64,000 nt of DNA from Pantoea cypripedii (GTDB lineage Bacteria > Pseudomonadota > Gammaproteobacteria > Enterobacterales > Enterobacteriaceae): contig NZ_MLJI01000001.1 in assembly GCF_002095535.1 (NCBI RefSeq), positions 1,539,832-1,603,831 of the forward strand. Reading direction: 5' to 3'. The position numbers and the translations under genes were made by a program. Shown piece after piece: positions 14,735-22,614 of the stretch. The notes under the pieces were generated by a model, which made no database searches, was not told the DNA's origin, and was given only the letters and a program-made list of their open reading frames with translations. How positions within the stretch are numbered: position 1 is the first letter of the stretch; every line of letters begins with the position of its first letter.

Positions 14735-15637
14735 ATGAGTTTACTGCTTAAAGTAAAGCCGCTGGTGGTTAGTCCTGTGCTCGCCTGTCGTATTGGTCTG
14801 CCTGAAGCAATCGTGCTTCAGCAGATTTGCTACTGGCTGGAAGAGACGCCATCAGGCATCGAAAAAGACGGGCAAAAGTGGGTTTATAACACCCATGAAC
14901 AATGGGGAGAGCAATTCCCATTCTGGTCAACGGACACGGTTAAGCGTGCTTTAAACAGCCTCAAAAAGCTGGGACTAATCCGCGTCGAGCAACTGAATAA
15001 ATCGAAGCATGATCGCACCAATTTCTATGCGATTAACTACGAAAGCCCGTTACTTACCGATGAGTGCAAATTGCCCTCATCGAAGAGTGCAAATTCACCC
15101 TCATCGAACAGTGCAAATTTACCCTCATCGAATGGGGGAAAAATTACCTCATCGATGGGGGGTAAAATGCCCTCATCTCTTACAGAGAATACAACAGAGA
15201 TTACTACAGAGAATACAGGTAAAGACTCTTGTCAGGTTGCTGCGCAACCCGACCGGGAAGTTGTGATTACAGACCTGGCTAAACAGGTTTTAACCCATCT
15301 CAACCAAACCACCAGTTCAAAGTTCCAGGTCAGCCGTGCGTCACTGGAGAATATCCGAGCCCGCCTTGCCGAGGGCTACGAACCCGATGAGCTGAAACTG
15401 GTTGTTGATTACAAGAATGAGCACTGGCGCGACACCGAGCAGGCTCAGTACCTTCGCCCGGCAACGCTTTTTATCCCGAAGAATTTCCCTGGTTATCTCC
15501 AGTCGGCGAATAAATGGGACCATGCTGGCCGCCCACCTCGCTCCGAATGGAACAACATCAAAAAGTCCATGCCGCGCGATGTTAACCAAACCGCGAGCGT
15601 TGATTACGCGCACCCGGATGGATGGAGGGGGGCATGA
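14735..15637 (+). CDS. Phage replication initiator (O-type, HTH + conserved phage C-terminal domain)
   Basis: This 300-residue protein has an N-terminal winged-helix region (about 1-105, with IGLPEAIVLQQICYWLEE and ALNSLKKLGLIRVEQL), a low-complexity linker coded by five 24-bp repeats (about 110-149), and a C-terminal conserved phage domain (about 170-270, VITDLAKQVLTHLN to LRPATLFIPKNFPGYL). It takes the place of lambda O and probably binds the repeats inside its own gene to start replication. No gpP/DnaC-type loader follows, so it may recruit the host helicase itself or through an unknown partner. Confidence 0.8.
   Translation: MSLLLKVKPLVVSPVLACRIGLPEAIVLQQICYWLEETPSGIEKDGQKWVYNTHEQWGEQFPFWSTDTVKRALNSLKKLGLIRVEQLNKSKHDRTNFYAINYESPLLTDECKLPSSKSANSPSSNSANLPSSNGGKITSSMGGKMPSSLTENTTEITTENTGKDSCQVAAQPDREVVITDLAKQVLTHLNQTTSSKFQVSRASLENIRARLAEGYEPDELKLVVDYKNEHWRDTEQAQYLRPATLFIPKNFPGYLQSANKWDHAGRPPRSEWNNIKKSMPRDVNQTASVDYAHPDGWRGA
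15062..15181 (+). repeat. Five tandem 24-bp iterons, candidate phage origin
   Basis: Five 24-bp units start at 15062, 15086, 15110, 15134 and 15158 and share the core CCCTCATCGA with GTGCAAATT between cores in the first three. They keep the reading frame (8 codons each). An AT-rich stretch follows at 15180-15225. Iterons plus an AT-rich region inside the initiator gene is the design of lambda ori. There are no spacers, so it is not a CRISPR. Confidence 0.7.
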
Positions 15638-16047
15638 TGAACGCTGAAACCGCAATCACCAGAATCCTGCTGGACCAGCCAGGAAAGACGGCATCACAAA
15701 TCACAGAATTGTCAGGCTATACGCGAAACACCGTTTCAGAAACTCTTCGGAAAATGTCAGTGATGGGCGATGTGTGGCGTGATGCTGAATCCCGTTACTA
15801 CACCGCTGAAAAAACAGACGCCAGCGATAAGCGGTATATCGAAATCGCGGAAAACGCGATGAAACTCCAGGCGAAAAACTTTTGGCATCGCGCCGCCCGT
15901 GAGTGGTTGAAGGCCCACGATGAGACATACCGGCCAGGACTGCGACAGAAGGCGATCATTTGCCGTGCGCACTGCATTGAGATGGCGAACTGGATAAGAC
16001 CAAAGCCGGAACCTGAATACCCGGAAAAGCGGAGTAAGCGCCAATGA
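15637..16047 (+). CDS. Winged-helix/PerC-domain phage regulator
   Basis: This 136-residue protein has an N-terminal winged helix (about 1-60, ILLDQPGKTASQITELSG and TVSETLRKM) and a PerC-like C-terminal segment (about 70-118, AMKLQAKNFWHRAAREWLKAH then AIICRAHCIE). PerC proteins regulate transcription in enterobacteria, and phage homologues can affect host genes. ATG 15637 has GGAGGGGGG about six bases upstream; ATG 15634 overlaps the preceding stop. Targets are unknown. Confidence 0.7.
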   Translation: MNAETAITRILLDQPGKTASQITELSGYTRNTVSETLRKMSVMGDVWRDAESRYYTAEKTDASDKRYIEIAENAMKLQAKNFWHRAAREWLKAHDETYRPGLRQKAIICRAHCIEMANWIRPKPEPEYPEKRSKRQ

Positions 16048-16166
16048 GATCAGCCATAGAGCGCCACTACCGGCGCAACGCAGATTTCTACCGTGGAAGC
16101 CGCTTAGCGGTCCTGATGATAACCGGTCTGATTATTACCCTGGCATGGGAGCTGGAAACCAAATGA
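16044..16166 (+). CDS. Small single-TM phage protein (40 aa)
   Basis: ATG 16044 overlaps the PerC stop (ATGA), and the stop at 16164-16166 overlaps the next start. The peptide has a basic N-terminus (MRSAIERHYRRN) and one membrane helix (LAVLMITGLIITLAWEL), so it should insert with its basic end inside. Tight coupling on both sides supports it. Function unknown. Confidence 0.6.
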   Translation: MRSAIERHYRRNADFYRGSRLAVLMITGLIITLAWELETK

Positions 16167-16993
16167 GCACTTTATCTCTGGTGTACAAAGGCAAAGAGAA
16201 AAACGGTACAGGCATCACTGTAAAAAAAACCTATATGGTGCCGATTGACGAGCTGTATCTGGAGGAAGGCTTTAACATTCGGCCTCTGGACATGGAGCAC
16301 GCTGAATACATGCGTGACTGCTGGATTGCAGGAGCTGATCTTCCCCCGCTTTCTGTAATCGTGACAGAGCAGGGGATCAAGGTGCTAGATGGTCAACATC
16401 GATTCATCGGTGCCAAACTGGCAGCAGAAATGGGGTATCCAATCCCACGCATTGAGTGCAAAGACTTTGTGGGAACCCCTCTACAGGCTCTTGCACATCA
16501 GGCTAAATCGTCCCAAGGCAAACCAATCAGCGCTATTGAGCGTGCGCTAGGGTATGTACGCGCGAAAAATCAGGGATATTCACTTACTGAAATTGCCAAA
16601 GAGTTTGGACGTTCAATCACTGACGTGGAAACCCATCTCCAGTTGCTTTCATCAGGACAAGAGTTGATCAGCATGGTTGAGTCCGGTGAAGTTGCACCAA
16701 CAACAGCCGTTGCTTTAAGCCGTGAGCATGGTGCCAGCGCTGGCCGGATTGCTACACAGCAACTGGAAAAAGCCAAAGCCAGCGGGAAGAAGAAACTGAC
16801 CCGTTCCGCAGCTATGCCTCAGTTCAGCGCAGCCAAAGCCCGCCGTCTGGTCGAGCTACTGTGTGATGCCCGTTACATGGGTGTAGTTGATGGTGAAGCA
16901 GTGCTGTATCACGATGATAAATATACTGCTGAAGTCATTTCCATCCTCAACGAATACCGCGATGCCAATGAGCAGAACGGGGAGGGCGAATAA
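16163..16993 (+). CDS. ParB/Spo0J N-domain protein
   Basis: This 276-residue protein has a ParB-type N-terminal domain (about 25-125): PIDELYLEEGFNIRP, LPPLSVIV and LDGQHRFIGAKLA are the usual conserved blocks, followed by a KorB-like helix-turn-helix at 150-175 (YSLTEIAKEFGRSITDV). ParB-fold proteins bind DNA and use CTP or act as nucleases. Without a ParA here, partition is unlikely. Phage copies next to DNA methyltransferases are common, so a modification or regulatory role is inferred. ATG 16163 fits the coupled start. It shares one base with the MT-A70 gene. Confidence 0.8.
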   Translation: MSTLSLVYKGKEKNGTGITVKKTYMVPIDELYLEEGFNIRPLDMEHAEYMRDCWIAGADLPPLSVIVTEQGIKVLDGQHRFIGAKLAAEMGYPIPRIECKDFVGTPLQALAHQAKSSQGKPISAIERALGYVRAKNQGYSLTEIAKEFGRSITDVETHLQLLSSGQELISMVESGEVAPTTAVALSREHGASAGRIATQQLEKAKASGKKKLTRSAAMPQFSAAKARRLVELLCDARYMGVVDGEAVLYHDDKYTAEVISILNEYRDANEQNGEGE

Positions 16994-17619
16994 TGCCTTA
17001 CCAACTCATCTACGCCGATCCCCCGTGGCCCTACAACAACAGCATCAGCAATGGTGCTGCTACCGATCACTATCAAACCATGTCGATGACTGACCTTAAG
17101 CGCCTGCCCGTGTGGGCGCTTGCCGAAGAAAACGCGGTGCTGGCTATGTGGTACACCGGCACCCACAACCAGGAGGCCAGAGAGCTGGTGGAATCGTGGG
17201 GATTCCGTGTGCGCACTATGAAGGGCTTCACCTGGGTGAAACTGAATCAGCTGGCCGAGAAGCGCTTTAACCGCGCACTGGAAGAACAATCCATTCACGA
17301 CTTTAACGACCTGCTGGACATGCTCAACGCTGAAACCCGTATGAATGGCGGCAACCACACCCGCAGCAACACAGAGGACGTATTGATCGCCACACGCGGC
17401 ACAGGGCTACCACGCGCCAGCGCATCGGTTAAGCAGGTTGTGTATTCATGCCTGGGCGAACACAGCGCCAAACCTTGGGAGGTGCGTAACCGCCTGGAGA
17501 AACTTTATGGTGACGTGTCACGCATTGAATTATTCGCGCGTACCGCCGCCGAGGGGTGGGATTGCTGGGGTAATCAGTGTGACAGCAGTGTGCAACTGAT
17601 CGCCGGGAGGGTGGCGTAA
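16993..17619 (+). CDS. MT-A70 family adenine methyltransferase
   Basis: This 208-residue methyltransferase begins MPYQLIYADPPWPY with the catalytic DPPW at residues 9-12, followed by AVLAMWYTGTH and WVKLNQ, and SIELFAR-like VSRIELFART near the C-terminus. MT-A70-type phage enzymes methylate adenine N6 in DNA, which can protect against host restriction. It is translationally coupled to the ParB-like gene. It is the second methyltransferase in this prophage. Confidence 0.88.
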   Translation: MPYQLIYADPPWPYNNSISNGAATDHYQTMSMTDLKRLPVWALAEENAVLAMWYTGTHNQEARELVESWGFRVRTMKGFTWVKLNQLAEKRFNRALEEQSIHDFNDLLDMLNAETRMNGGNHTRSNTEDVLIATRGTGLPRASASVKQVVYSCLGEHSAKPWEVRNRLEKLYGDVSRIELFARTAAEGWDCWGNQCDSSVQLIAGRVA

Positions 17620-17621
17620 TT

Positions 17622-17792
17622 ATGATTGCTCATTTCAAATTTATGATGGTTATCATAATCACATGGATCACTGGTTTGGCGCTTGGTTGGATGGTGACGC
17701 ACGCGGAGTGGTTTCGAATTACATGCTCAATTTTGTTTTGCTGTGTAGCAGTCTTTTGGCTTTCATCATTCCTGAGCAGGAGGTTTTTGTAG
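17622..17792 (+). CDS. Small two-TM phage protein (56 aa)
   Basis: ATG 17622 starts two bases after the methyltransferase stop, with GGGAGGGTGG upstream. Two hydrophobic helices (about 8-24 and 31-50) are separated by a short polar turn THAEWFR. The stop lies one base before the RusA start. Not recognised; possibly a small membrane protein of the moron type. Confidence 0.6.
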   Translation: MIAHFKFMMVIIITWITGLALGWMVTHAEWFRITCSILFCCVAVFWLSSFLSRRFL

Positions 17793-17793
17793 G

Positions 17794-18159
17794 ATGAAAT
17801 TAACCCTGCCATTCCCCCCAACCGTAAACACCTACTGGAGAAACACCAGAAAGGGAGTATTAATCAGCGCCTTCGGGCGCTCTTTCCGTTCAGAGTCCAT
17901 TGTGTCGGTCTGGAAGCAGTTGAAGCGCAAACCCAAACCGATCACCACTGATGTTCAGGTGAATGTGATCCTGTTCCCGCCATCCAGTATAAGGCGAGAC
18001 CTTGATAACTACCAGAAAGCGCTATTCGACAGCCTGACTCATGCCGGTGTATGGCTGGACGATAGCCAGATTAAGCGAATCATCATCGAATGGGGGCCAG
18101 TTATCAAAGGTGGCAGGGCAGAAGTGACAATCAGTGATTATCAGGCGGTGGCAGCATGA
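17794..18159 (+). CDS. rusA: RusA family Holliday-junction resolvase
   Basis: This 121-residue endonuclease resolves Holliday junctions, in phages before packaging of recombined or concatemeric DNA. The RusA pattern is clear: LPFPPTVNTYWR at the N-terminus and the catalytic acidic cluster RRDLDNYQKALFDSL followed by WLDDSQI, at about residues 68-95. Length equals the family norm. The stop overlaps the next gene's start (ATGA). Confidence 0.92.
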   Translation: MKLTLPFPPTVNTYWRNTRKGVLISAFGRSFRSESIVSVWKQLKRKPKPITTDVQVNVILFPPSSIRRDLDNYQKALFDSLTHAGVWLDDSQIKRIIIEWGPVIKGGRAEVTISDYQAVAA

Positions 18160-19172
18160 GGGCATTACTTACCGCTGAACTGGTCCCAAACATTGGAATT
18201 GTGTTGTTAAAGCCTGGCCGTGATTTGCTCCCGTTATTCCGTGGCCGGGTGCTGATCAGCACTCCACCGGGTGAACTGGCAAACCTTCCATCGGGCTTAA
18301 TCAACGACAGCAGCCAGCCATTACTGGACGAAACCCAGCTGAAAGACTTCTTCTCTGCTGACAAAGTGATCATCGCTGCTGGTGGATGGGAAGCGCATGA
18401 TGCGTGGGTGCAAAAAATTAACGCCTGCCAGCGTGAGGAAAAGGAATCCTATCATCATCCGCATTACACTACCCTGCGGACCGAATCGGGCACGGTTTGC
18501 CTGTGCTATCACCATGATAATTACTGCCGGGCGAATGGTTTGCCGGAGCAGCTGGAAGAGGTTGCAGCGGGCAATCTGGCGAGGTGGATTATCGAATCAG
18601 CATGCTTGCAGATGGGGTTAGGTGTTGACCATCGCATGACGTTACCTGAGCTGTGCTGGTGGGCATCAATCAAAGACGTGATCGACCTTATCCCGGAAGC
18701 GCCAGCGCGGCGTGTTCTGCGCATGCCAGCAGAGAAAAAGGCTACTGGCGCAATGAAGGAATCGCACATCCAGCCGGAGAAGGCCGCACGGGAAGTGATT
18801 CAGGAAGCGGCAGAAATAGTTAAAGCCGTTGTTGGCCTGGCTATCGACCCTGAATCGCCAGAGTCATTCATGAAGCGCCCAAAGCGCAGACGCTGGGTTA
18901 ACGAGAAGTACACACGGTGGGTCAAAGCGCAGACCTGCGCCTGTTGTAATAAGCCTGCGGATGACCCGCACCACATCATCGGACACGGACAGGGAGGGAT
19001 GGGAACTAAGGCACATGATTTATTTGTGATACCGCTTTGCAGGGCGCATCACGATGAACTTCACCGGGACCCGGTGGCGTTCGAAGACAGATACGGCAGT
19101 CAGCTTGAACTGCTGTTCAGATTCCTTGATCACACGATTGCAGTCGGGGTTATCGGGACGGCGAAAAAATAA
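18156..19172 (+). CDS. DUF968 family phage protein (HNH-like zinc domain)
   Basis: This 338-residue protein carries the DUF968 C-terminal domain (about 240-335): CACCNKPADDPHHIIGHG, KAHDLFVIPLCRAHHDELHR and FEDRYGSQLELL. The Cys and His pattern is HNH-nuclease-like. DUF968 proteins lie next to rusA and upstream of Q in many lambdoid phages. The N-terminal half (1-200) is unassigned. A nuclease role in recombination or recycling is inferred from the fold. Confidence 0.85.
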   Translation: MRALLTAELVPNIGIVLLKPGRDLLPLFRGRVLISTPPGELANLPSGLINDSSQPLLDETQLKDFFSADKVIIAAGGWEAHDAWVQKINACQREEKESYHHPHYTTLRTESGTVCLCYHHDNYCRANGLPEQLEEVAAGNLARWIIESACLQMGLGVDHRMTLPELCWWASIKDVIDLIPEAPARRVLRMPAEKKATGAMKESHIQPEKAAREVIQEAAEIVKAVVGLAIDPESPESFMKRPKRRRWVNEKYTRWVKAQTCACCNKPADDPHHIIGHGQGGMGTKAHDLFVIPLCRAHHDELHRDPVAFEDRYGSQLELLFRFLDHTIAVGVIGTAKK

Positions 19173-19194
19173 AACGGCATGGAGATAAAAGGGC

Positions 19195-19977
19195 ATGAAC
19201 CTTGAATCAGCGTTAAAGCACTTTGCCCCGAAGGGTATGAATATCAGCGATAGTTCACGCGCAACAGCGAGTGAAGCGCTAACCGGCACAGATGTTATGG
19301 GGGCCTTAGGTATGTGCCAGGCTAAATCCCCGTTGGGTTTCTCTGCTGTACTGGCTAAGGCTGGCATCAGCGAAGAAGACAAAGAGCGAGCAATTCAGCA
19401 TCTGCTGGCATACGCACGCGAGAACACGCCACGACTTATCGTTAAGGGTGCCGGGAATAATCTCGGCAAATGCCTCGCCATCCTTTGCAGGTTGGCATTC
19501 GAAGAATATACCCGCTCTGCCGCAACTACTCATACCTGCCCGGACTGTCAGGGCAGAGGCGTTATTAACGGGATTGCTAATGTTCTGGTTCATCCGGGAT
19601 GCGGAGAAAAAACACCGGCAAAATATCGTATCGAACCTACAGAAACGCAGTGCGTGACGTGTCACGGCAAAGGAAAGATGTCGGCTCGCTGCCGCTGTAA
19701 TGGTTCTGGCCGTGTTCGTGATATTGAGCAATCCAGGATTAGAGGATGCATTGTTGAAAAGGATTGTGAGCGGTGCAGCGGAGTAGGTTTTCGCAGAAGC
19801 CCGGCAAGTAGGGCATTTAAGGTGATAAGCCACCAGCTTAAGGATTTACACATCCGCACCTGGACACGGAACTGGAAGCCATTTTTAGACGAGCTGGTAA
19901 CAAAACTGGAATCAGAAGAGAATCACGCTGATCTGGTATTTAAGAAGGCGACACGTTCATCGTCATTTGCTGAATAA
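19195..19977 (+). CDS. Q: Late antitermination protein Q (phage 82/21 type)
   Basis: This 260-residue protein has repeated CxxCxGxG-like zinc motifs (CPDCQGRG, CVTCHGKGK, CRCNGSGR, CERCSGVG, at about 117-200) like a DnaJ zinc finger, a known feature of the 82-type Q family. Q loads onto polymerase paused at pR' and lets it read through the late terminator into lysis, head and tail genes. A pR'-like promoter (20003) and a terminator (20093) follow directly, as required. Start ATG 19195 has GGAGATAAA-type spacing upstream. Confidence 0.88.
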   Translation: MNLESALKHFAPKGMNISDSSRATASEALTGTDVMGALGMCQAKSPLGFSAVLAKAGISEEDKERAIQHLLAYARENTPRLIVKGAGNNLGKCLAILCRLAFEEYTRSAATTHTCPDCQGRGVINGIANVLVHPGCGEKTPAKYRIEPTETQCVTCHGKGKMSARCRCNGSGRVRDIEQSRIRGCIVEKDCERCSGVGFRRSPASRAFKVISHQLKDLHIRTWTRNWKPFLDELVTKLESEENHADLVFKKATRSSSFAE

Positions 19978-20002
19978 TCGCACCATGTTATCAACAAATA
20001 GC

Positions 20003-20030
20003 TTGCTTTTGTCCGAAAATGGATTAATAT
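20003..20030 (+). promoter_or_regulatory. Candidate late promoter pR'
   Basis: TTGCTT (20003-20008) and TAATAT (20025-20030) have a 16-bp spacer, directly behind Q and about 60 bp before a terminator. This is the expected place of the Q-dependent late promoter. Confidence 0.6.
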
Positions 20031-20092
20031 CTTCCTCATGGTGGGCGTTCTGCACATTTACCCCAGCATCACAACGCGGAACGCACACAACT

Positions 20093-20118
20093 GACCCTGC
20101 CATCTGGCGGGGTCTTTT
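20093..20118 (+). terminator. Late leader terminator (tR'-like)
   Basis: GACCCTGCC, loop ATCT, GGCGGGGTC followed by four T (20115-20118). Q-modified polymerase would read through it. Confidence 0.75.
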
Positions 20119-20272
20119 ATTTTCTGCGTTTTTAAAATTAACCCTGCGGCTGACGAGCCAGGAAATTACCGCCGATGTGCGTCAGGGTTTTTCTCCATCT
20201 AGTAAACAAAAATGTTGACCAAGTAATCATTAATGCTTACCATAATCACATGTTCAACAGAATGGAGGAAAG

Positions 20273-20449
20273 GTGAAGCAAAGCGAGTTCAGGCGGTGGC
20301 TTGAATCTCAGGGGGTCGAAGTTTCAAACGGTACTAACCATCTGAAACTGAGATACAACGGGAAGCGAAGCGTAATGCCAAGGCATCCCGGCGCTGAGAT
20401 AGCAGAACCACTGCGAAAGGCCATACTTAAGCAGTTAGGCCTGAAATAA
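20273..20449 (+). CDS. hicA: HicA toxin (mRNA interferase)
   Basis: This 58-residue toxin has the dsRBD-like HicA fold: KQSEFRRWLESQG, then NGTNHLKLRYNGKRSVMPRHPG, then LRKAILKQLGLK. Catalytic His23 lies in the NHLKL motif. It cleaves mRNA in the absence of HicB. GTG 20273 with GGAGGAAAG upstream gives the family length. It is followed by a hairpin and hicB, the usual toxin-first order. The pair is inserted between the late terminator and holin, so in a lysogen it presumably has its own promoter upstream (20210-20265). Confidence 0.9.
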   Translation: MKQSEFRRWLESQGVEVSNGTNHLKLRYNGKRSVMPRHPGAEIAEPLRKAILKQLGLK

Positions 20450-20452
20450 CAA

Positions 20453-20472
20453 ACCAGCCCTTCGGGGCTGGT
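20453..20472 (+). other. Hairpin between hicA and hicB
   Basis: ACCAGCCC, tetraloop TTCG, GGGCTGGT: a perfect 8-bp stem without a T-run. It may limit transcription or stability between toxin and antitoxin. Confidence 0.55.
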
Positions 20473-20497
20473 ACTCGCGGAGATTCATCAAAACGAT

Positions 20498-20905
20498 ATG
20501 CGATACCCTATAAATCTTGAGCCATGCGACGGCGGATTTTTCGTATCGTTCCCGGATATCCCGGAGGCTTTGACACAGGGTGAAACCCGTGAAGAGGCTT
20601 TAGATATGGGGCTTGATGCGCTGGTGACGGCCTTTGAGTTCTATTTCGAAGACGGTAATAAAATCCCCGCGCCGGGGGAAGTAACCGGTGATTTCGTGGA
20701 AGTACCTGCAAGCGTGGTGGCGAAAGTCATCATGCTTAATACGTTTGTCGATTCCGGCTTAACCCGTGTTGAGCTGGCTAATCGCATGGGTGTTAAAAAG
20801 CAGGAAGTGACCAGAATATTCGATCTTCAGCATTCCACGAAAATAGACACTATCCAGAAAGCGATTTTAGCGCTCGGTAAGCGATTAGATATCGTCGCTG
20901 CTTAA
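20498..20905 (+). CDS. hicB: HicB antitoxin
   Basis: This 135-residue antitoxin has the degenerate RNase H-like HicB fold at the N-terminus (YPINLEPCDGGFFVSFPDIPEALTQGETREEAL) and a C-terminal helix-turn-helix (ELANRMGVKKQEVTRIFDL, about 90-110) that would bind the hicAB operator. It neutralises HicA by direct contact. It is in the same operon as hicA, 48 bp downstream. A terminator at 20926 isolates the pair from the lysis genes. Confidence 0.93.
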   Translation: MRYPINLEPCDGGFFVSFPDIPEALTQGETREEALDMGLDALVTAFEFYFEDGNKIPAPGEVTGDFVEVPASVVAKVIMLNTFVDSGLTRVELANRMGVKKQEVTRIFDLQHSTKIDTIQKAILALGKRLDIVAA

Positions 20906-20925
20906 TTTTCGCTAACAACATGCTC

Positions 20926-20950
20926 AAAGGCTCACTTCGGTGGGCCTTTT
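20926..20950 (+). terminator. Terminator behind hicB
   Basis: AAAGGCTCAC, loop TTCG, GTGGGCCTTT: a 10-bp stem with one G-T pair, ending in T-rich CTTTT. Confidence 0.8.
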
Positions 20951-21059
20951 CTATTTTCGCCCCTGCCAATCAATGTGACCTCACTGGATTTCCCTCAGTG
21001 GCGGAGGGCGATTTTTCTTTGTTACTACAGACAGCCACCCCAAACAGCGGGAGGTGGAG

Positions 21060-21422
21060 ATGAAGCGCATGCCGGAAAAAGACGTTGGGTTTTGGGCCAG
21101 CCTGATCGCCTGGTTATATGCCCACAAAAACGAATCGGGTTATGCCGGTCTGGCGGGTGTTATGGCGATCCTCAGAGCAACTTACATTGGCAAAGATACG
21201 TGGCCACGGCGTTTGCTGGATGCGGCTATGTGCAGTGTCTTTGCTTTTTTTCTTCAGCCAACACTACAGGTGCTCGGCGCAGTATTTAACTGGAATTTCA
21301 GCGACGACACGACACGCGTTGCGGCTGTGTTCCTCGGCTTTCTCGGTGTTGACTGGCTTTCATCAAAGCTGCGCCGGGTTCTTGATAAGCGGTTAGGGGA
21401 TAACAATGCTGACGGCCAATAA
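21060..21422 (+). CDS. Lambda S-type holin with dual-start motif
   Basis: This 120-residue holin has three hydrophobic segments (about 25-40, 55-75 and 85-103) and follows lambda S in MPEK near the start, YAGLAGVMAILRATYIG and LLDAAMCSVFAFFLQP. It forms the timed inner-membrane hole that releases the endolysin. Two in-frame ATG codons, 21060 and 21069, give MKRMPEK, like the S107/S105 starts of lambda and MKKM of P22, so the longer form may be an antiholin. GGGAGGTGG precedes 21060. Its end overlaps the endolysin gene by 17 bp. Confidence 0.85.
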   Translation: MKRMPEKDVGFWASLIAWLYAHKNESGYAGLAGVMAILRATYIGKDTWPRRLLDAAMCSVFAFFLQPTLQVLGAVFNWNFSDDTTRVAAVFLGFLGVDWLSSKLRRVLDKRLGDNNADGQ

Positions 21423-22038
21423 ATTTCAGCTGGCAACAGGAATCTCCCTGGGAGCCGCTGCAACATGGTTTCCATCTGTCGCCGCTGCAATGGCTGATTT
21501 CCAGATCAACACCCCGTTACGGCAGGCCCACTTTCTGGCGCAGACCGGGCATGAATCAGCTGGTTTCACCAAAGTGGAAGAGGGTCTGAATTACAGCGAG
21601 AACGCGCTGACGTCAATGTTTCGCAATCGCATCACCGCAGAGCAGGCCCGCGCATACGGCAGAAACGCAATGCACGCCGCTAATCAGCCAATGATTGCCA
21701 GCATCATTTATGCCAATCGTAACGGCAATGGTGATGTTAAGTCGGGTGATGGATATCGCTATCGCGGCAGGGGGTTAATTCAGATCACCGGTAAAGCCAA
21801 CTATGCAGCGCTTGTTAAGCAACTGAGCGCTGACATTGTGGCAAACCCTGATTTGCTGACCGGCTATCAGATGGCGGCAGCATCAGCGGCGGCATGGTGG
21901 AAGAATCACGGCTTAAACGAGCTTGCCGATTCTGATGATGTTGACCGCATCACCAGAATCATTAACGGCGGCACGAACGGACTGGACGACAGGAAATCCC
22001 GCTTAACCAAAGCTAAGGGGATTCTATGCTCAACGTAA
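21406..22038 (+). CDS. Endolysin, glycoside hydrolase family 19
   Basis: This 210-residue peptidoglycan hydrolase has the GH19 lysozyme/chitinase-like fold, with catalytic Glu candidates in AQTGHESAGFTKVEEGLNYS and the family motif YRYRGRGLIQITGKANYA. It has no cleavable signal, so holin pores are needed for export. It is part of the holin-endolysin-Rz-Rz1 lysis cassette. Start ATG 21406 lies inside the holin gene. Confidence 0.93.
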   Translation: MLTANKFQLATGISLGAAATWFPSVAAAMADFQINTPLRQAHFLAQTGHESAGFTKVEEGLNYSENALTSMFRNRITAEQARAYGRNAMHAANQPMIASIIYANRNGNGDVKSGDGYRYRGRGLIQITGKANYAALVKQLSADIVANPDLLTGYQMAAASAAAWWKNHGLNELADSDDVDRITRIINGGTNGLDDRKSRLTKAKGILCST

Positions 22039-22484
22039 TCAGCTTCATCCGAAATTATTCACACCTCATCATCATTGGCCTCATCTGCGTTTGCCTGTGG
22101 GGACTCAATGCCCGTAATTCACAATTGTCTGCGACTAATGACCGGCTGGAAAAGCTAACCGACAGCAAAGACAGCCAGATTAATGACCTTCGTTCCAAGA
22201 ATGATGATCTCGCCACCAGCGTGGATAACCTTGCCAAAGCAGTAGACCGGCAAAACGTCGTGATGCAGCAGGTTGCAGATCAGCGCGCCGCAACAGCAGA
22301 GCAAAACAGGAAATTGCAGGATGAAATCAAGCGTTATCTCGCAGCGGATAAATGTGCTGCTGCTGCCGTTGACAGTCGCGCTGTTGAGCGGTTGCGCGAA
22401 GCAGCAAAGTCAGCCAGTGGTGGAGTACCGGACAATCAGCCAGCCACGGCTAAACCTGCCAGTGGAACTGACAAGCCCGATTAG
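22026..22484 (+). CDS. Rz: i-spanin Rz
   Basis: This 152-residue inner-membrane spanin has an N-terminal signal-anchor helix (about 12-28, HLIIIGLICVCLWGL) and a long periplasmic coiled coil (about 32-115). Together with the lipoprotein Rz1 it fuses inner and outer membranes in the last lysis step. It overlaps the endolysin by 13 bp, and Rz1 is embedded in another frame in its 3' part. Confidence 0.88.
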   Translation: MLNVISFIRNYSHLIIIGLICVCLWGLNARNSQLSATNDRLEKLTDSKDSQINDLRSKNDDLATSVDNLAKAVDRQNVVMQQVADQRAATAEQNRKLQDEIKRYLAADKCAAAAVDSRAVERLREAAKSASGGVPDNQPATAKPASGTDKPD

Positions 22485-22614
22485 TGTTCCTGCCGTCCCG
22501 GACCCGATGACATTCGGGGATAGTGTCGGGCTTAACGCTCAGTTATACGACGCGCTTGGCCTGTGTAACTTACATCGCGCTGCGATACGCAACATTGAGG
22601 CAGGACAGAAATGA
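22321..22614 (+). CDS. Rz1: o-spanin Rz1-like lipoprotein, embedded in Rz
   Basis: Starting at ATG 22321 (MKSSVISQRI), the 97-residue product has a lipoprotein signal INVLLLPLTVALLSGC with lipobox LSGC. The mature part is proline-containing (QPRLNLPVELTSPISVPAVPDP), as in Rz1 proteins. It starts within Rz in the +1 frame and extends 130 bp past it, a usual embedded/extended spanin layout. It pairs with Rz in the periplasm. Confidence 0.88.
   Translation: MKSSVISQRINVLLLPLTVALLSGCAKQQSQPVVEYRTISQPRLNLPVELTSPISVPAVPDPMTFGDSVGLNAQLYDALGLCNLHRAAIRNIEAGQK

Noticed and set aside
15062..15181. Tandem 24-bp repeats as a CRISPR array
   Set aside because: The units are contiguous with no spacers and keep the reading frame of the replication gene.
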